From Desulfobacter sp. (GTDB lineage Bacteria > Desulfobacterota > Desulfobacteria > Desulfobacterales > Desulfobacteraceae): a stretch of DNA of 64,000 nt. Position numbers and translations under genes: made by a program. The notes beneath the pieces were generated by a model. The model made no database searches. It saw only the letters and a list, made by a program, of their open reading frames with translations, and had not been told where the DNA came from. Below, one piece after another: positions 38,175 to 46,665 of this stretch (its first letter is position 1; every line of letters starts with the position of its first letter). The stretch spans positions 1,295,501-1,359,500 of the forward strand of contig CP054838.1 in NCBI GenBank assembly GCA_028768545.1, read 5' to 3'.

Positions 38175-40238
38175 ATGAACCTGGGTTTGAATCTGCTGAA
38201 TCGAAAAATTGCCTGCCGGGTGATGGGTGTTCTGTTGTTTTGTCTGATGTTTTTATCCCGGGCCCATGGCCTTGAGATCCGGGACAGTCTGGGCAACACC
38301 ATTGATCTGGACGCTGTGCCCAAACGGATTGTCAGTCTGGTGCCTTCGGCCTCGGAAATTTTGACCCGCATCGGGGCCGAAGATCTGCTTGTGGGGACCA
38401 CCTATCATGATGTTACCCTCAAAGGCTCTGACCGCCGGAAAATTGTGGGCGGTTTTTTTTCTCCCTCCCTGGCCCGGATAAAATCCCTGAACCCTGATTT
38501 TCTCATTGTTTCTCCCCTTCATGGGTCAATGATTCAGGCGTTTAAACCTTCTGGCATCCCTGTTTTTGTCTATGAAACAACAACCTTGGATCATGCCTGG
38601 GAACTCATGGCCTGCCTTGGCCGGATCACGGGAAAAGAGGCGCCTGCCCAGGCGTTGATCCAAGAGAACCAAAACCTTCTTGCCCATGTCAGGGCCAAGC
38701 TGGGCAAGGCCGGGGTTTCGCCCAAACGGGTGATCCGTCTCATGGGACGGGACAAGATCATGACCCCGGGAAAAGACTCTTTTCAAAATGAGATGATCCG
38801 GGCTGCCGGAGGGCTGCCCCCGGATTTTCAAAAGCCGGGCAAGGTGGTGACCGTGACCCTGGAGGAGTGGACGGCCTTTGATCCCCAAGTCATCTACGGC
38901 TGCGGCGGGGACCGGGCAGCGGCAGAATTGTTTTTTTCAACGCCCGGGTGGAAGGATGTGGCAGCCGTTAAAAATAAACAAATCTATTATCTGCCCTGCG
39001 ATCTGACCTGCCGGGCTTCTGCCCGGACCGCAGCCTTTGTGGCAGGGCTTTCTTCCATGATTTACCCCCAGGCATTTGCAGACGCTGAAAATTTTGTTCA
39101 TTCCACCGGAAAGATCAGTGAATCCTTCCTGAACAAGGACCCTGGTCTGCCTGGGAAAATGGAGCCGGACCTGGGGCTTGACTATGTGGACAAGGCCGTT
39201 ATTGTCCGCAGCCATGTGTTTGATTTTGAAAATAAAACCCTGGTCATTGATTTAAAAGATCCCACAACCGTTGTCTCCACCCTGGAAGGTTCGCGGGATA
39301 ATATTACCACGGTTGCCAATCACTATTCCCCGCCGCCCACCTGGATGCCCGGCCATGCAAAGGGGATTGATGCCACTAGAACGGGTATTCTCACGGCCAT
39401 TGACCGAAACCCGGATCATACCTCTTTGCTCATGACCGGTGCGGATATGGATCACCTGGCCGTTCGCACTCAAACCTTTAAAGAGATGCAGGTCACGGCC
39501 CTGGTCACGGCCGGGGTGGTGTCAAATGCTGTGCGCATGGCCGAGGATGAGGGGCGGTATTATGAACCCGGCACCATCAATATTATTCTTTTGACCAATA
39601 TGAAACTGTCGCCCCGGGCCATGACCCGGGCCATTATTTCGGCCACCGAAGCCAAGAGCGCCCTGCTTCAGGATCTGGATATCCGGTCCGCCTATTCAGG
39701 ACAGGTGAATGGGGCCACGGGCACGGGTACGGACAATGTCCTGGTGGTCCAGGGCCAAGGCCTTCCCATTGACAATGCCGGGGGCCATTCAAAGATGGGG
39801 GAACTCATTGGGCGTGCTGTCTATGCCGGGGTAAAACAGGCCATTGCCGGCCAGAACGGCATCCTTGCGGGCCGCCATATTGTCCAGCGTCTTGAGGAGC
39901 GGAAGATCAGCCTTTACCAGCTTACCTCGGGCGCCCAATGCAATTGCCAGGAAAAAAAGGGGGATTTTTCAGCCATGGTGGAACACCTTCTGCTCAATCC
40001 TGAGTATTCAGGATTTATGGCGGCCGCCCTGAGCCTGAGCGATGCCTATGAAAATGGGCAGGTCCGGGATTTGACCTCTTTTGATCAATGGTGTCTTGGG
40101 GTGGCCGGCAAAATTGCCGGCACCCGGGTCCAGACCCTTGATTCACTGGTGGTGGATAAAAAAATACCCCTTGTGATCAAAAAAGCTTTTAACGCCGTCA
40201 TGACCGGGGCCAGAATCAGGTCAGGCCAGGGGGAATAA
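38175..40238 (+). CDS. Secreted BtuF-like binding domain fused to CbiZ amidohydrolase
   Basis: A 687-residue fusion. Residues 1-32 are a signal peptide (VLLFCLMFLSRAHG). Residues 48-300 are a corrinoid/helical-backbone binding-protein domain (PKRIVSLVPSASEIL, VGGFFSPSLARIKSLNPDFLI, GWKDVAAVKNKQIY). Residues 340-560 are adenosylcobinamide amidohydrolase CbiZ (VTALVTAGVVSNAVR, PGTINIILLTNMKLSP, ATEAKSALLQDLDIRS, GTGTDNVLVV). CbiZ cleaves the nucleotide loop of cobamides so they can be rebuilt with the cell's own lower ligand. The fusion puts this activity behind a signal peptide and onto a binding protein, implying periplasmic or membrane-side action, whereas stand-alone CbiZ is cytoplasmic. 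It is first in a riboswitch-controlled operon with btuF, btuC and btuD. Confidence 0.93.
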   Translation: MNLGLNLLNRKIACRVMGVLLFCLMFLSRAHGLEIRDSLGNTIDLDAVPKRIVSLVPSASEILTRIGAEDLLVGTTYHDVTLKGSDRRKIVGGFFSPSLARIKSLNPDFLIVSPLHGSMIQAFKPSGIPVFVYETTTLDHAWELMACLGRITGKEAPAQALIQENQNLLAHVRAKLGKAGVSPKRVIRLMGRDKIMTPGKDSFQNEMIRAAGGLPPDFQKPGKVVTVTLEEWTAFDPQVIYGCGGDRAAAELFFSTPGWKDVAAVKNKQIYYLPCDLTCRASARTAAFVAGLSSMIYPQAFADAENFVHSTGKISESFLNKDPGLPGKMEPDLGLDYVDKAVIVRSHVFDFENKTLVIDLKDPTTVVSTLEGSRDNITTVANHYSPPPTWMPGHAKGIDATRTGILTAIDRNPDHTSLLMTGADMDHLAVRTQTFKEMQVTALVTAGVVSNAVRMAEDEGRYYEPGTINIILLTNMKLSPRAMTRAIISATEAKSALLQDLDIRSAYSGQVNGATGTGTDNVLVVQGQGLPIDNAGGHSKMGELIGRAVYAGVKQAIAGQNGILAGRHIVQRLEERKISLYQLTSGAQCNCQEKKGDFSAMVEHLLLNPEYSGFMAAALSLSDAYENGQVRDLTSFDQWCLGVAGKIAGTRVQTLDSLVVDKKIPLVIKKAFNAVMTGARIRSGQGE

Positions 40239-40242
40239 TGGT

Positions 40243-41109
40243 ATGAAGATCAAATTTTGTTTGAGCGCTTTATTTTTGACCCTGGTGGCCTTTATTTTAC
40301 CGGCCCTGTCTGCCGGGCAATCCCCAGTGATGGTCACTCGCGTGGTTTCCCTTTCTCCCATTATCACGGAAACCATTTACCTGCTCGGTGCCCAGGACAG
40401 GCTTGTGGCCAATACCCATTATTGCAATGTCCCCCCTGATGCTGCAAAAAAGGAAAAGATCGGGTCTGTGACCCAGGTGAATGTGGAAAAGATCATCAGC
40501 CTCTCTCCGGATCTTGTGATCACATCGGCCCTGACCCGGGAAAAACAGATCCAGGTGTTGAAGAACCAGGGGATCAACATCATGGAGATCGAAAATCCCA
40601 AAACCTTTGACCAGATGTGCGCCATTACCCGGGAAATCGGCCAGGCACTGGGCCGAGAGCGAGAGGCTGTAGCCATTGTGGCAGCAGCACAGACCCAGGT
40701 GAAACAGATCCGGGAACGGGTTTCCTGTTTTTCCCCGAGACGGGTGTTTATCCAGATTGGTCTTAAACCCTTGCACACGGTCAACAAGGATCTGTTTATC
40801 AACGAGTTTATCCTCTTGTCCAACGGGGTAAATATTGCCCAGGATCAGCCTTCGGGTATTTACAGCCGGGAAATGGTGATCAGGGAAAATCCCGATGTGA
40901 TCCTCATTGCCACCATGGGCACCTCTAAAAAGGCAGGGTTCCTGGAAAAAGAGCGGTGGATGAAATTTTCATCCCTTAGGGCCGGGGTCAACAATGAGAT
41001 CCATGTGCTGGATCCTGAAATGATCTGCAGCCCGACCCCGGCAAGCTTTGCCATGGGGCTTGCACAGGTGGCATCTTTGATCCATCCGGAGGCCGGCCAT
41101 GACCAATAG
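40243..41109 (+). CDS. btuF: Periplasmic corrinoid-binding protein BtuF
   Basis: A 288-residue periplasmic binding protein with signal peptide (LSALFLTLVAFILPALSAG). The chelate-binding-protein motifs are clear: RVVSLSPIITETIYLLGAQDR, KIGSVTQVNVEKIISLSPDLV, and NPDVILIATMG. It delivers the corrinoid to BtuCD. It follows the fusion gene by four bases, and its last 11 bases overlap the start of btuC. It is the operon's second corrinoid-binding domain, so the two binding proteins may differ in substrate. Confidence 0.92.
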   Translation: MKIKFCLSALFLTLVAFILPALSAGQSPVMVTRVVSLSPIITETIYLLGAQDRLVANTHYCNVPPDAAKKEKIGSVTQVNVEKIISLSPDLVITSALTREKQIQVLKNQGINIMEIENPKTFDQMCAITREIGQALGREREAVAIVAAAQTQVKQIRERVSCFSPRRVFIQIGLKPLHTVNKDLFINEFILLSNGVNIAQDQPSGIYSREMVIRENPDVILIATMGTSKKAGFLEKERWMKFSSLRAGVNNEIHVLDPEMICSPTPASFAMGLAQVASLIHPEAGHDQ

Positions 41110-42106
41110 CGGCAGATCCTGGGGGCTTGTGGTGGGCCTGCTTCTGGTTTTACTGATCCTGGCCGGGATACTTTCTCTTAGCGTGGGCAGTGCCGGCATT
41201 GCCGTGATGGATATTCCCGGGATTTTGATGGGGGGGCAAACTAGTGCCGAATACGGGATACTCACCGGCATCCGCCTGCCCAGGATGCTCTTGGGGCTGG
41301 CCATGGGCGGCGCCCTTGCCCTTGCAGGCACCCTGCTCCAGGGCATGTTTAAAAATCCTTTGGTCGAGCCCTACACCTTGGGAATTTCAGGGGGGGCCTC
41401 CCTTGGGATCTGCGTGAATATCCTGTTCAAGCTCTATGCCCATATCGGTATCATTGCCTATCCTCTGTCCGGGTTTGCCGGGGCGCTTCTGGTGATTTTT
41501 CTGGTCTACGGACTGAATCGCCGCACCCGCCATATCCGGTCCAACCGCATGCTTTTGACCGGGGTGATGATCTCCTATGTGGCCTCATCCTTGGTCATGC
41601 TTCTCATGGCCCTGGCCGGCACAGACGATCTTCAGAATATCGTGCTCTGGATCATGGGCTCTCTGGACGAGCCGGACATGGATCTCATCCTGCTCTCCCT
41701 TGGGGGATCCCTTTTGGGCCTTGTGCTCTCTTATTTTTTCTGTCTTGACCTCAACGCCCTGCTTTTGGGAGAGGAAGAGGCTGCAGGCCTGGGCATCAAC
41801 ACCTCCCGGACCAAACGAGGGGTGTTTTTCATTGCCTCTTTTTTGACGGGGCTGTCCGTGTCCGTGGCCGGGGTGATCATGTTTGTGGGGCTGATTGTGC
41901 CGCATTTTATGCGGATGATCACAGGACCGGACCACAGAATCCTTTTGATCGGTTCCTATTTCAGCGGGGCTCTGTTTCTCATTCTCTGCGATGTTCTGGC
42001 CCGGACCGTGATTGCGCCTTTGGAACTGCCCGTGGGTGTGATTACCGGCATTATCGGCGGGGTGGTCTTTATCTGGGCCATATCCCGGAAAAAAGGGGAG
42101 ATATGA
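41099..42106 (+). CDS. btuC: Corrinoid ABC transporter permease BtuC
   Basis: A 335-residue FecCD-type permease with about ten membrane helices. Signatures include RLPRMLLGLAMGGALALAGTLLQGMFKNPLVEPYTLGIS near residue 55 and VAGVIMFVGLIVPHFMRMITGPDHR near 255, the coupling region for the ATPase. It overlaps btuF by 11 bases and btuD by four (ATGA). Typical length for the family. Confidence 0.95.
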   Translation: MTNSGRSWGLVVGLLLVLLILAGILSLSVGSAGIAVMDIPGILMGGQTSAEYGILTGIRLPRMLLGLAMGGALALAGTLLQGMFKNPLVEPYTLGISGGASLGICVNILFKLYAHIGIIAYPLSGFAGALLVIFLVYGLNRRTRHIRSNRMLLTGVMISYVASSLVMLLMALAGTDDLQNIVLWIMGSLDEPDMDLILLSLGGSLLGLVLSYFFCLDLNALLLGEEEAAGLGINTSRTKRGVFFIASFLTGLSVSVAGVIMFVGLIVPHFMRMITGPDHRILLIGSYFSGALFLILCDVLARTVIAPLELPVGVITGIIGGVVFIWAISRKKGEI

Positions 42107-42915
42107 CCCTGTCACCGATCTTGGATATCCAGGACCTGGGTCTGTCTTTTGCCGGGCGCCGGGTGCTTGAAAAGGTTTCTTTTTCAATCATGCCCGGCCA
42201 GATTGTCTCTGTTATCGGCCCCAATGGTGCCGGCAAGACCAGCCTGGTCAGGGCCGTTTCAAAACAGCTGCCCCTGTCCCAGGGCAATATTTTTTTTGAT
42301 CAGACCAATATTCGCACCCTGGACAACTCTGTCCTGGCCCGGAAGATGGCTGTGGTGAGGCAGGCCATGGATCCTTTGCCCATGACGGTTCAGGCCTATG
42401 TGCGCCTGGGGCGTCTTCCTTTTTTTACGGGATTCCAGTTTTTTGAAACCCGGAAAGACAAGGATTTGGCATCAGAGTATATGAGGGTGACCGGGATCAG
42501 CCACCTGGCTCTTTCCTCAATGGACCGGATTTCCGGGGGCGAGCGCCAGCTGGCAGCGTTGGCCCGGGCCCTGACCCAGGAGCCCCGCCTTCTGGTCCTG
42601 GACGAGCCCACAGCCCACCTGGACATCACCCACCAGGCAAAGATTTTAGACCTTATCTCCGATCTGCGCAATTCTTTGGGCCTTACCGTGCTCATGGTGA
42701 TCCACGACCTGAACCTGGCCGCTGAATATTCCGACTCCCTGGTCCTGATCAACAAGGATCACGGCGGCATCCATGCCATGGGAACACCAAAAAAAGTTCT
42801 CACCCGGGAAAATATTTTAGATGTGTATCACACCCGGGTAAAAACGGCCAAAAACCCGGTGTCGAAAAAGCCCTGTATTTTTTTGAACCGGTGGGGGGCA
42901 CCTTCTGAACAATAG
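42103..42915 (+). CDS. btuD: Corrinoid ABC transporter ATPase BtuD
   Basis: A 270-residue ABC ATPase powering BtuC. Walker A GPNGAGKTS near residue 38, Q-loop VVRQAMDPLP, signature RISGGERQLAALARAL near 142, Walker B RLLVLDEPTAHLD near 163, and the switch His in VIHDLNLAAEYS. It completes the riboswitch 1 operon and converges with btuB. Confidence 0.95.
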   Translation: MTLSPILDIQDLGLSFAGRRVLEKVSFSIMPGQIVSVIGPNGAGKTSLVRAVSKQLPLSQGNIFFDQTNIRTLDNSVLARKMAVVRQAMDPLPMTVQAYVRLGRLPFFTGFQFFETRKDKDLASEYMRVTGISHLALSSMDRISGGERQLAALARALTQEPRLLVLDEPTAHLDITHQAKILDLISDLRNSLGLTVLMVIHDLNLAAEYSDSLVLINKDHGGIHAMGTPKKVLTRENILDVYHTRVKTAKNPVSKKPCIFLNRWGAPSEQ

Positions 42916-42933
42916 CATGATCTGTCAAAAGGG

Positions 42934-42964
42934 TTCTCCAGAGCCGGCAGGCGGCTCTGGAGAA
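42934..42964. terminator. Hairpin between convergent btuD and btuB
   Basis: TTCTCCAGAGCCG and CGGCTCTGGAGAA form a perfect 13-base stem with loop GCAGG, 18 bases after the btuD stop and 37 bases after the btuB stop on the other strand. Its symmetry lets it serve both directions; T tracts are weak. Confidence 0.7.
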
Positions 42965-43001
42965 TGGGGTCATCCTGATCTTTCAAAAGATAAGGTGATC
43001 T

Positions 43002-44945
43002 TTAAAAGGCGTACTTGAGAGATGCAAAGAAATTGCGTCCGGCCATGGGGTAGCCGTTGATATATTCATAGTCTTTGTCAAAGAGGTTGTTGACCTCTCC
43101 GTGAACCCAGAGGGCATTCCCGTTTTCCTGCTGGAAAATTTTATAATTGCCTGTGAGGTTGGTAACGGTGAAATCTTTTTTTGTTACCCGTTCAGTTGCC
43201 ATTGCAACCGCATTGTATACGTTGATATCCTGCTCTCCTGTGTGGGTAATCACCAGATTAACATTAAAAAGATCTGGATCGGCAACCCTGAGACCTGCTG
43301 AAATGGTCATATCGGAAGTATAAAGGAGATCCTTACCCGTATCACCGTCTTCATATTCGTTCAGATAAACGAAATTGGCAAAAGGCCTGACTTCCAGGCC
43401 CCATCCCAGAAGACCACCCATGTCAAAGGAGAGGGTGCCCTCAATACCGGAAATGGTTGCTTCATTTACATTGGAATAGGAATAATAATTGCTCATGCCC
43501 ACGGTACGGGAATATGCGGATACGATTTTATCCTTGTAGTCTGTATAAAAGGCAGTAAGACCGGCCCGGGTCAAAAGAGACTCGTATTCAATACCGGCTT
43601 CATAGGTTTGGCTGCGTTCCGGGTTAAGGTTGGGGTTGGCCTCATAGATATAAAAGCCGCCGGAATATGACATATCTATGAGTAATTGTTCTGCCGTGGG
43701 CATGACAAAGGCCTGGCCAAAGTTGAGCCTGATTTTCCAATTGTCTGTGAGCAGGTAGGCTGTACCCAGGTTGAAGGTGACATCATCATCACTTTTTTCA
43801 GTGCCGTTACCTTCGATTTCATAGTCATCCAGTCGGACCCCACCAGAAAGAATCAGGCGTTCCCCAAGCAATCTGGTTTTTCCCAGGGCAAAGAGGGCCT
43901 TGTTGTCGTATTCGCTTGCCACGCCACTGGCGTTAATATCATAATTCACCCAGTCCGTGCCAAGGGTGAGCTGGGAAAGACCGAAATTTCCTGTGACCTG
44001 GGCCTGGATACCGTTCTGATCGGTTTCAGTTTCAGACGCATCCTTACCTGAATCCGGGTAATAATAGTTGTTGTTATCTTCTCCGTTGAAATATCTTAGA
44101 CGCCAGGTATAGGATTTGGTTTCAGTGGCACCGTCATAGATGAGATCCAGAGAGGCGTTGTCTTTTTCGGTATAATCATCATTAGCTGAATTATATGCCA
44201 GAGAACTCCAATTCCCGGTTTCAACATCATAGAAATTGTAAATCAGACCAATGCGGTTGTCCGGGGCAAATTCGTATCCAAGATTAATACTGGCATTGAT
44301 CTGGTCGTCGATATTGGTGTTGGCGTAATCCCCGTCATTTACCGTTTTATAATCATCTTTGTCCAGCCGGGTGATGGCTGCAGAATAGTCAAATTTACCG
44401 GATTTTCCAGAAAGGCCCACACTCTGCTCGTTGTGGCTGTAGCTGCCAAAACCGGCTTCCACAAACCCTTCAAAGTTATCGGTGCCTTGTTTGGTGATGA
44501 CATTGATGACCCCACCCATGCCGGCGGACCCGTATTGGACGGCTCCAGGGCCCCGGATGATTTCCACCCGTTCAATATTTTTGGTCATGAATTTGGTCAG
44601 GTTTCCGGTTCCTGCCCGTCGACCGTTAAGGAGGATAAGAATATTACCGTTAAGGTCGTTGCCGTGGGGGTCTGTTCGAAAACCCCGGATACCGACGGAG
44701 GTGTTTCCCGAGGGATATTTGTGGATATGGCCGATGCCCTTTTCCGCCAAAAGGTCTGCCAGGCCACTGGCCCCTGAGGCTTCAATTTCAATTTTGTCAA
44801 TGGTTTGTACGGTCTGGGTGACCTCTTTTTTCTTTTCTTTTACCCGACTGGCTGTTACCACCATTTCATCTGTGTCGTCAGCCATAAGAACTGACGGCAG
44901 CATCCAGACCGTTAAAATAATTAAAATCCATAACCATTTTTTCAT
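43002..44945 (-). CDS. btuB: TonB-dependent corrinoid receptor BtuB
   Basis: A 647-residue outer-membrane receptor that takes up cobamides using TonB energy. Signal peptide (residues 1-22, ending VLMA), TonB box DEMVVTASR directly after, plug domain (VGIRGFRTDPHGNDLNGNILILLNGRRAG, VERVEII-type RGPGAVQYGSAGMGGVINVITK), then a beta-barrel ending in the C-terminal aromatic AF. It is placed under cobalamin riboswitch 2, which supports the BtuB assignment over other TonB receptors. The product ends 87 bases from btuD, forming with it a divergently regulated uptake pathway. Confidence 0.93.
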   Translation of the reverse strand: MKKWLWILIILTVWMLPSVLMADDTDEMVVTASRVKEKKKEVTQTVQTIDKIEIEASGASGLADLLAEKGIGHIHKYPSGNTSVGIRGFRTDPHGNDLNGNILILLNGRRAGTGNLTKFMTKNIERVEIIRGPGAVQYGSAGMGGVINVITKQGTDNFEGFVEAGFGSYSHNEQSVGLSGKSGKFDYSAAITRLDKDDYKTVNDGDYANTNIDDQINASINLGYEFAPDNRIGLIYNFYDVETGNWSSLAYNSANDDYTEKDNASLDLIYDGATETKSYTWRLRYFNGEDNNNYYYPDSGKDASETETDQNGIQAQVTGNFGLSQLTLGTDWVNYDINASGVASEYDNKALFALGKTRLLGERLILSGGVRLDDYEIEGNGTEKSDDDVTFNLGTAYLLTDNWKIRLNFGQAFVMPTAEQLLIDMSYSGGFYIYEANPNLNPERSQTYEAGIEYESLLTRAGLTAFYTDYKDKIVSAYSRTVGMSNYYSYSNVNEATISGIEGTLSFDMGGLLGWGLEVRPFANFVYLNEYEDGDTGKDLLYTSDMTISAGLRVADPDLFNVNLVITHTGEQDINVYNAVAMATERVTKKDFTVTNLTGNYKIFQQENGNALWVHGEVNNLFDKDYEYINGYPMAGRNFFASLKYAF

Positions 44946-45009
44946 CTTTTCTTGTCCTCCTAAAATTTAAGTAAAAACCTTAGGGTCCGGGCATCCCCAA
45001 AAGGGTAGA

Positions 45010-45044
45010 AAACAAAAACCCGGACCGTATATATACGATCCGGG
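45010..45044 (-). terminator. Expression-platform terminator of riboswitch 2
   Basis: On the minus strand CCCGGATCGTATATATACGGTCCGGG folds on itself and is followed by TTTTTGTTTT, a classic intrinsic terminator about 65 bases before btuB. Confidence 0.85.
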
Positions 45045-45111
45045 ATTTCCCATAACTATCCAATCAGGATCCAAAGTACCTTCTCTGTCCACGAGAAATA
45101 GGGGTGCTTTT

Positions 45112-45292
45112 GTCCAGGCAGGTCTTCTGACTTCCGGGTCATCCTACTCCCTGCTCCTTCCCGGCAATTTTGCCAGTGGTCTGCGCAGGTTTTGTCTCCG
45201 GTTTACAGCGGCGGGCCCGTTCCCGATTTTCGCGGGATTCCCTTTGCATCCGATGGTTCTCGGTCTGCGTCTGCGTTGTTACACGCACCTGA
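45112..45292 (-). ncRNA. Cobalamin riboswitch 2 (btuB leader)
   Basis: Read on the minus strand: CAGGTGCGTGTAACAACGC at the 5' side, GGGAATCCCGCGAAAATCGGG, CCCGCCGCTGTAAACCGGAG, CCACTGGCAAAATTGCCGGG, GGAGCAGGGAGTAGGATGAC and the 3' strand GTCAGAAGACCTGCCTG. This is the complete aptamer layout, preceding btuB with a terminator between. Confidence 0.95.
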
Positions 45293-45309
45293 ACAATGTT
45301 TCAGCTGTT

Positions 45310-45339
45310 TTACTACTCCCCCGGGCTTTTAATTGTCAA
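45310..45339 (-). promoter_or_regulatory. Promoter of btuB riboswitch leader
   Basis: On the minus strand TTGACA (45334-45339), 18 bases, TAGTAA (45310-45315), just before riboswitch 2. Confidence 0.5.
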
Positions 45340-45414
45340 TAGAAATGTGAAAATATTGTCATTGGGTTGTCCAAAGAATTATCCACCCTCTCAAAAGGAG
45401 GTGGTCTAAGATTC

Positions 45415-45531
45415 ATGGACGTTTATTTTTTTGAGGGGGGCGGCATTGCCCTGTTCAGAGGTTATTGTCCGCACAAGGGTATTCCCAAGGGTGCATTTTC
45501 AGCCCTGATAGGGATTTGTCGCAGAATATGA
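45415..45531 (+). CDS. Doubtful 38-codon frame in the divergent corrinoid region
   Basis: ATG follows AAAGGAGGTGG at rather long spacing and opens a short frame containing RGYCPHKGIPKGAFS. It lies in the roughly 225 bases between the two divergent riboswitch promoters, where nothing else is seen. No homologue recognised. Confidence 0.15.
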   Translation: MDVYFFEGGGIALFRGYCPHKGIPKGAFSALIGICRRI

Positions 45532-45563
45532 GCACTCCGGCCCTGGCGGCCAGTATATTTTAC

Positions 45564-45592
45564 TTGACATTTTTTGCCTTGGTTTGTAGCAA
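45564..45592 (+). promoter_or_regulatory. Promoter of the riboswitch 3 / TonB operon
   Basis: TTGACA (45564-45569), 17 bases, TAGCAA, 12 bases before the third cobalamin aptamer. The -10 box is weak. Confidence 0.5.
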
Positions 45593-45604
45593 CTAAACAT
45601 AAAT

Positions 45605-45755
45605 TTACCTGGTGCCAAAAGGCTTAATAGGGAATTCCGTTAGAATCGGAAACGGGCCCGCCGCTGTGATCGGGGACAATTGCTGCATCATGCCACTGTT
45701 TAATAAATGGGAAGGCGCAGCAGGAGAATGATCCGGAAGTCAGAAGACCTGCCAT
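45605..45755 (+). ncRNA. Cobalamin riboswitch 3 (TonB operon leader)
   Basis: TACCTGGTGCCAAAAGGCTT, GGGAATTCCG...CGGAAACGG, the core GCCCGCCGCTGTGATCGGGG, GCCACTG, AATGGGAAGG, GAATGATCCGG and GTCAGAAGACCTGCC are all in order. It heads the DUF3450-ttpC-exbB-exbD-tonB-TPR genes, so cobalamin represses this TonB system. Confidence 0.95.
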
Positions 45756-45821
45756 GTAGAAACCGACCTTTTTGTGCGGCACGCAAGGGGTCTGGCTTGA
45801 TCTATCGGATAAAAAAGGGAT

Positions 45822-45861
45822 ATCCCCGGATCGTAACTATTACGGTTCGGGGATTTTTTTT
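45822..45861 (+). terminator. Expression-platform terminator of riboswitch 3
   Basis: ATCCCCGGATCGTAA and TTACGGTTCGGGGAT pair, followed by eight T residues: a textbook intrinsic terminator 25 bases before the DUF3450 gene start. Confidence 0.92.
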
Positions 45862-45885
45862 GGAAACTATAAGTGGAATCTTAAA

Positions 45886-46665
45886 ATGAAATTGAAGATG
45901 GTGTACGGCCTGGCCCTGATTCTGGCTCTGGCCCATGGCCCGGCCCTGGCAGATACTTTAGTGGACCGGGATATAAAGGTCCCGGTTCAACAGGCCATTA
46001 ATACCCGGCAGGCAGCCCAGAAGCAAGTGGAGGCATGGGATGGTGAACAGGCCCGTCTGGTCGAGCTTTATGACCGGCTCACAGCTGAAAATATCCGGCT
46101 GGCCAAGGTCCGGGATTGCCTGACCCGGGACAGGGCGGATCAGGAAAAGGCCAACCAGGCCCTGGCAGCCGAGAAAAAAGAAGCTTTGAGAATTCAAAAA
46201 GAGATCCTGCCCTTTCTCGCCTCTGTGGTCAGGGAGATGAATCTTCTGGTCAAAACGGATGCCCCTTTTCTGGCAGGGGAAAGAGCCGATCGTCTGGCAA
46301 GGCTGTCTGCCATTCTGGATGACGGGCAGGTGTCCACTGCTGAAAAGTACAGAAAGACCATGGAGGCCTTGTTTATCGAGGCGGAATACGGGAATACCGT
46401 TGAGGTTTACCAGGAAAAGATCTTTTTGGACAACGCCTGGGTGTTGGGGAATATTTTCCGCCTGGGCCGGGTCTCCCTGTTTTTTCTCTCTTTGGACCGG
46501 GGCCGGGCTGCCCTCTTTGATGTGGCCCAAAACCAATGGCAGGTTCTGGACAACGCCTTTGTACCTGCCATTTCAGGGGTGGTGGACATGGCTGAAAAGC
46601 ATCGGTCCATTGAGGTGATCAGCCTGCCCATCGGACGTTTGTCCCCGGGAGGCAGCCATGAATAA
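45886..46665 (+). CDS. DUF3450 periplasmic protein of the TonB operon
   Basis: A 259-residue exported protein: signal peptide MVYGLALILALAHGPALA, then a long coiled coil (QKQVEAWDGEQARLVELYDRLTAENIRLAK, residues about 40-110), then a globular part with VYQEKIFLDNAWVLGNIFRLGRVSLFFLSLD. This is the DUF3450 pattern, the family encoded next to TtpC in Vibrio TonB2 operons (VC1548 position). I chose ATG 45886 because the longer frame runs back through the riboswitch terminator. It overlaps ttpC by eight bases. Role: probably a periplasmic part of the TonB2 energy complex. Confidence 0.85.
   Translation: MKLKMVYGLALILALAHGPALADTLVDRDIKVPVQQAINTRQAAQKQVEAWDGEQARLVELYDRLTAENIRLAKVRDCLTRDRADQEKANQALAAEKKEALRIQKEILPFLASVVREMNLLVKTDAPFLAGERADRLARLSAILDDGQVSTAEKYRKTMEALFIEAEYGNTVEVYQEKIFLDNAWVLGNIFRLGRVSLFFLSLDRGRAALFDVAQNQWQVLDNAFVPAISGVVDMAEKHRSIEVISLPIGRLSPGGSHE

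Noticed and set aside
45415..45531. 38-codon frame as a real gene
   Set aside because: Weak spacing of the ribosome-binding site, and it lies between two riboswitch promoters with no conserved motif; kept only as a doubtful entry.
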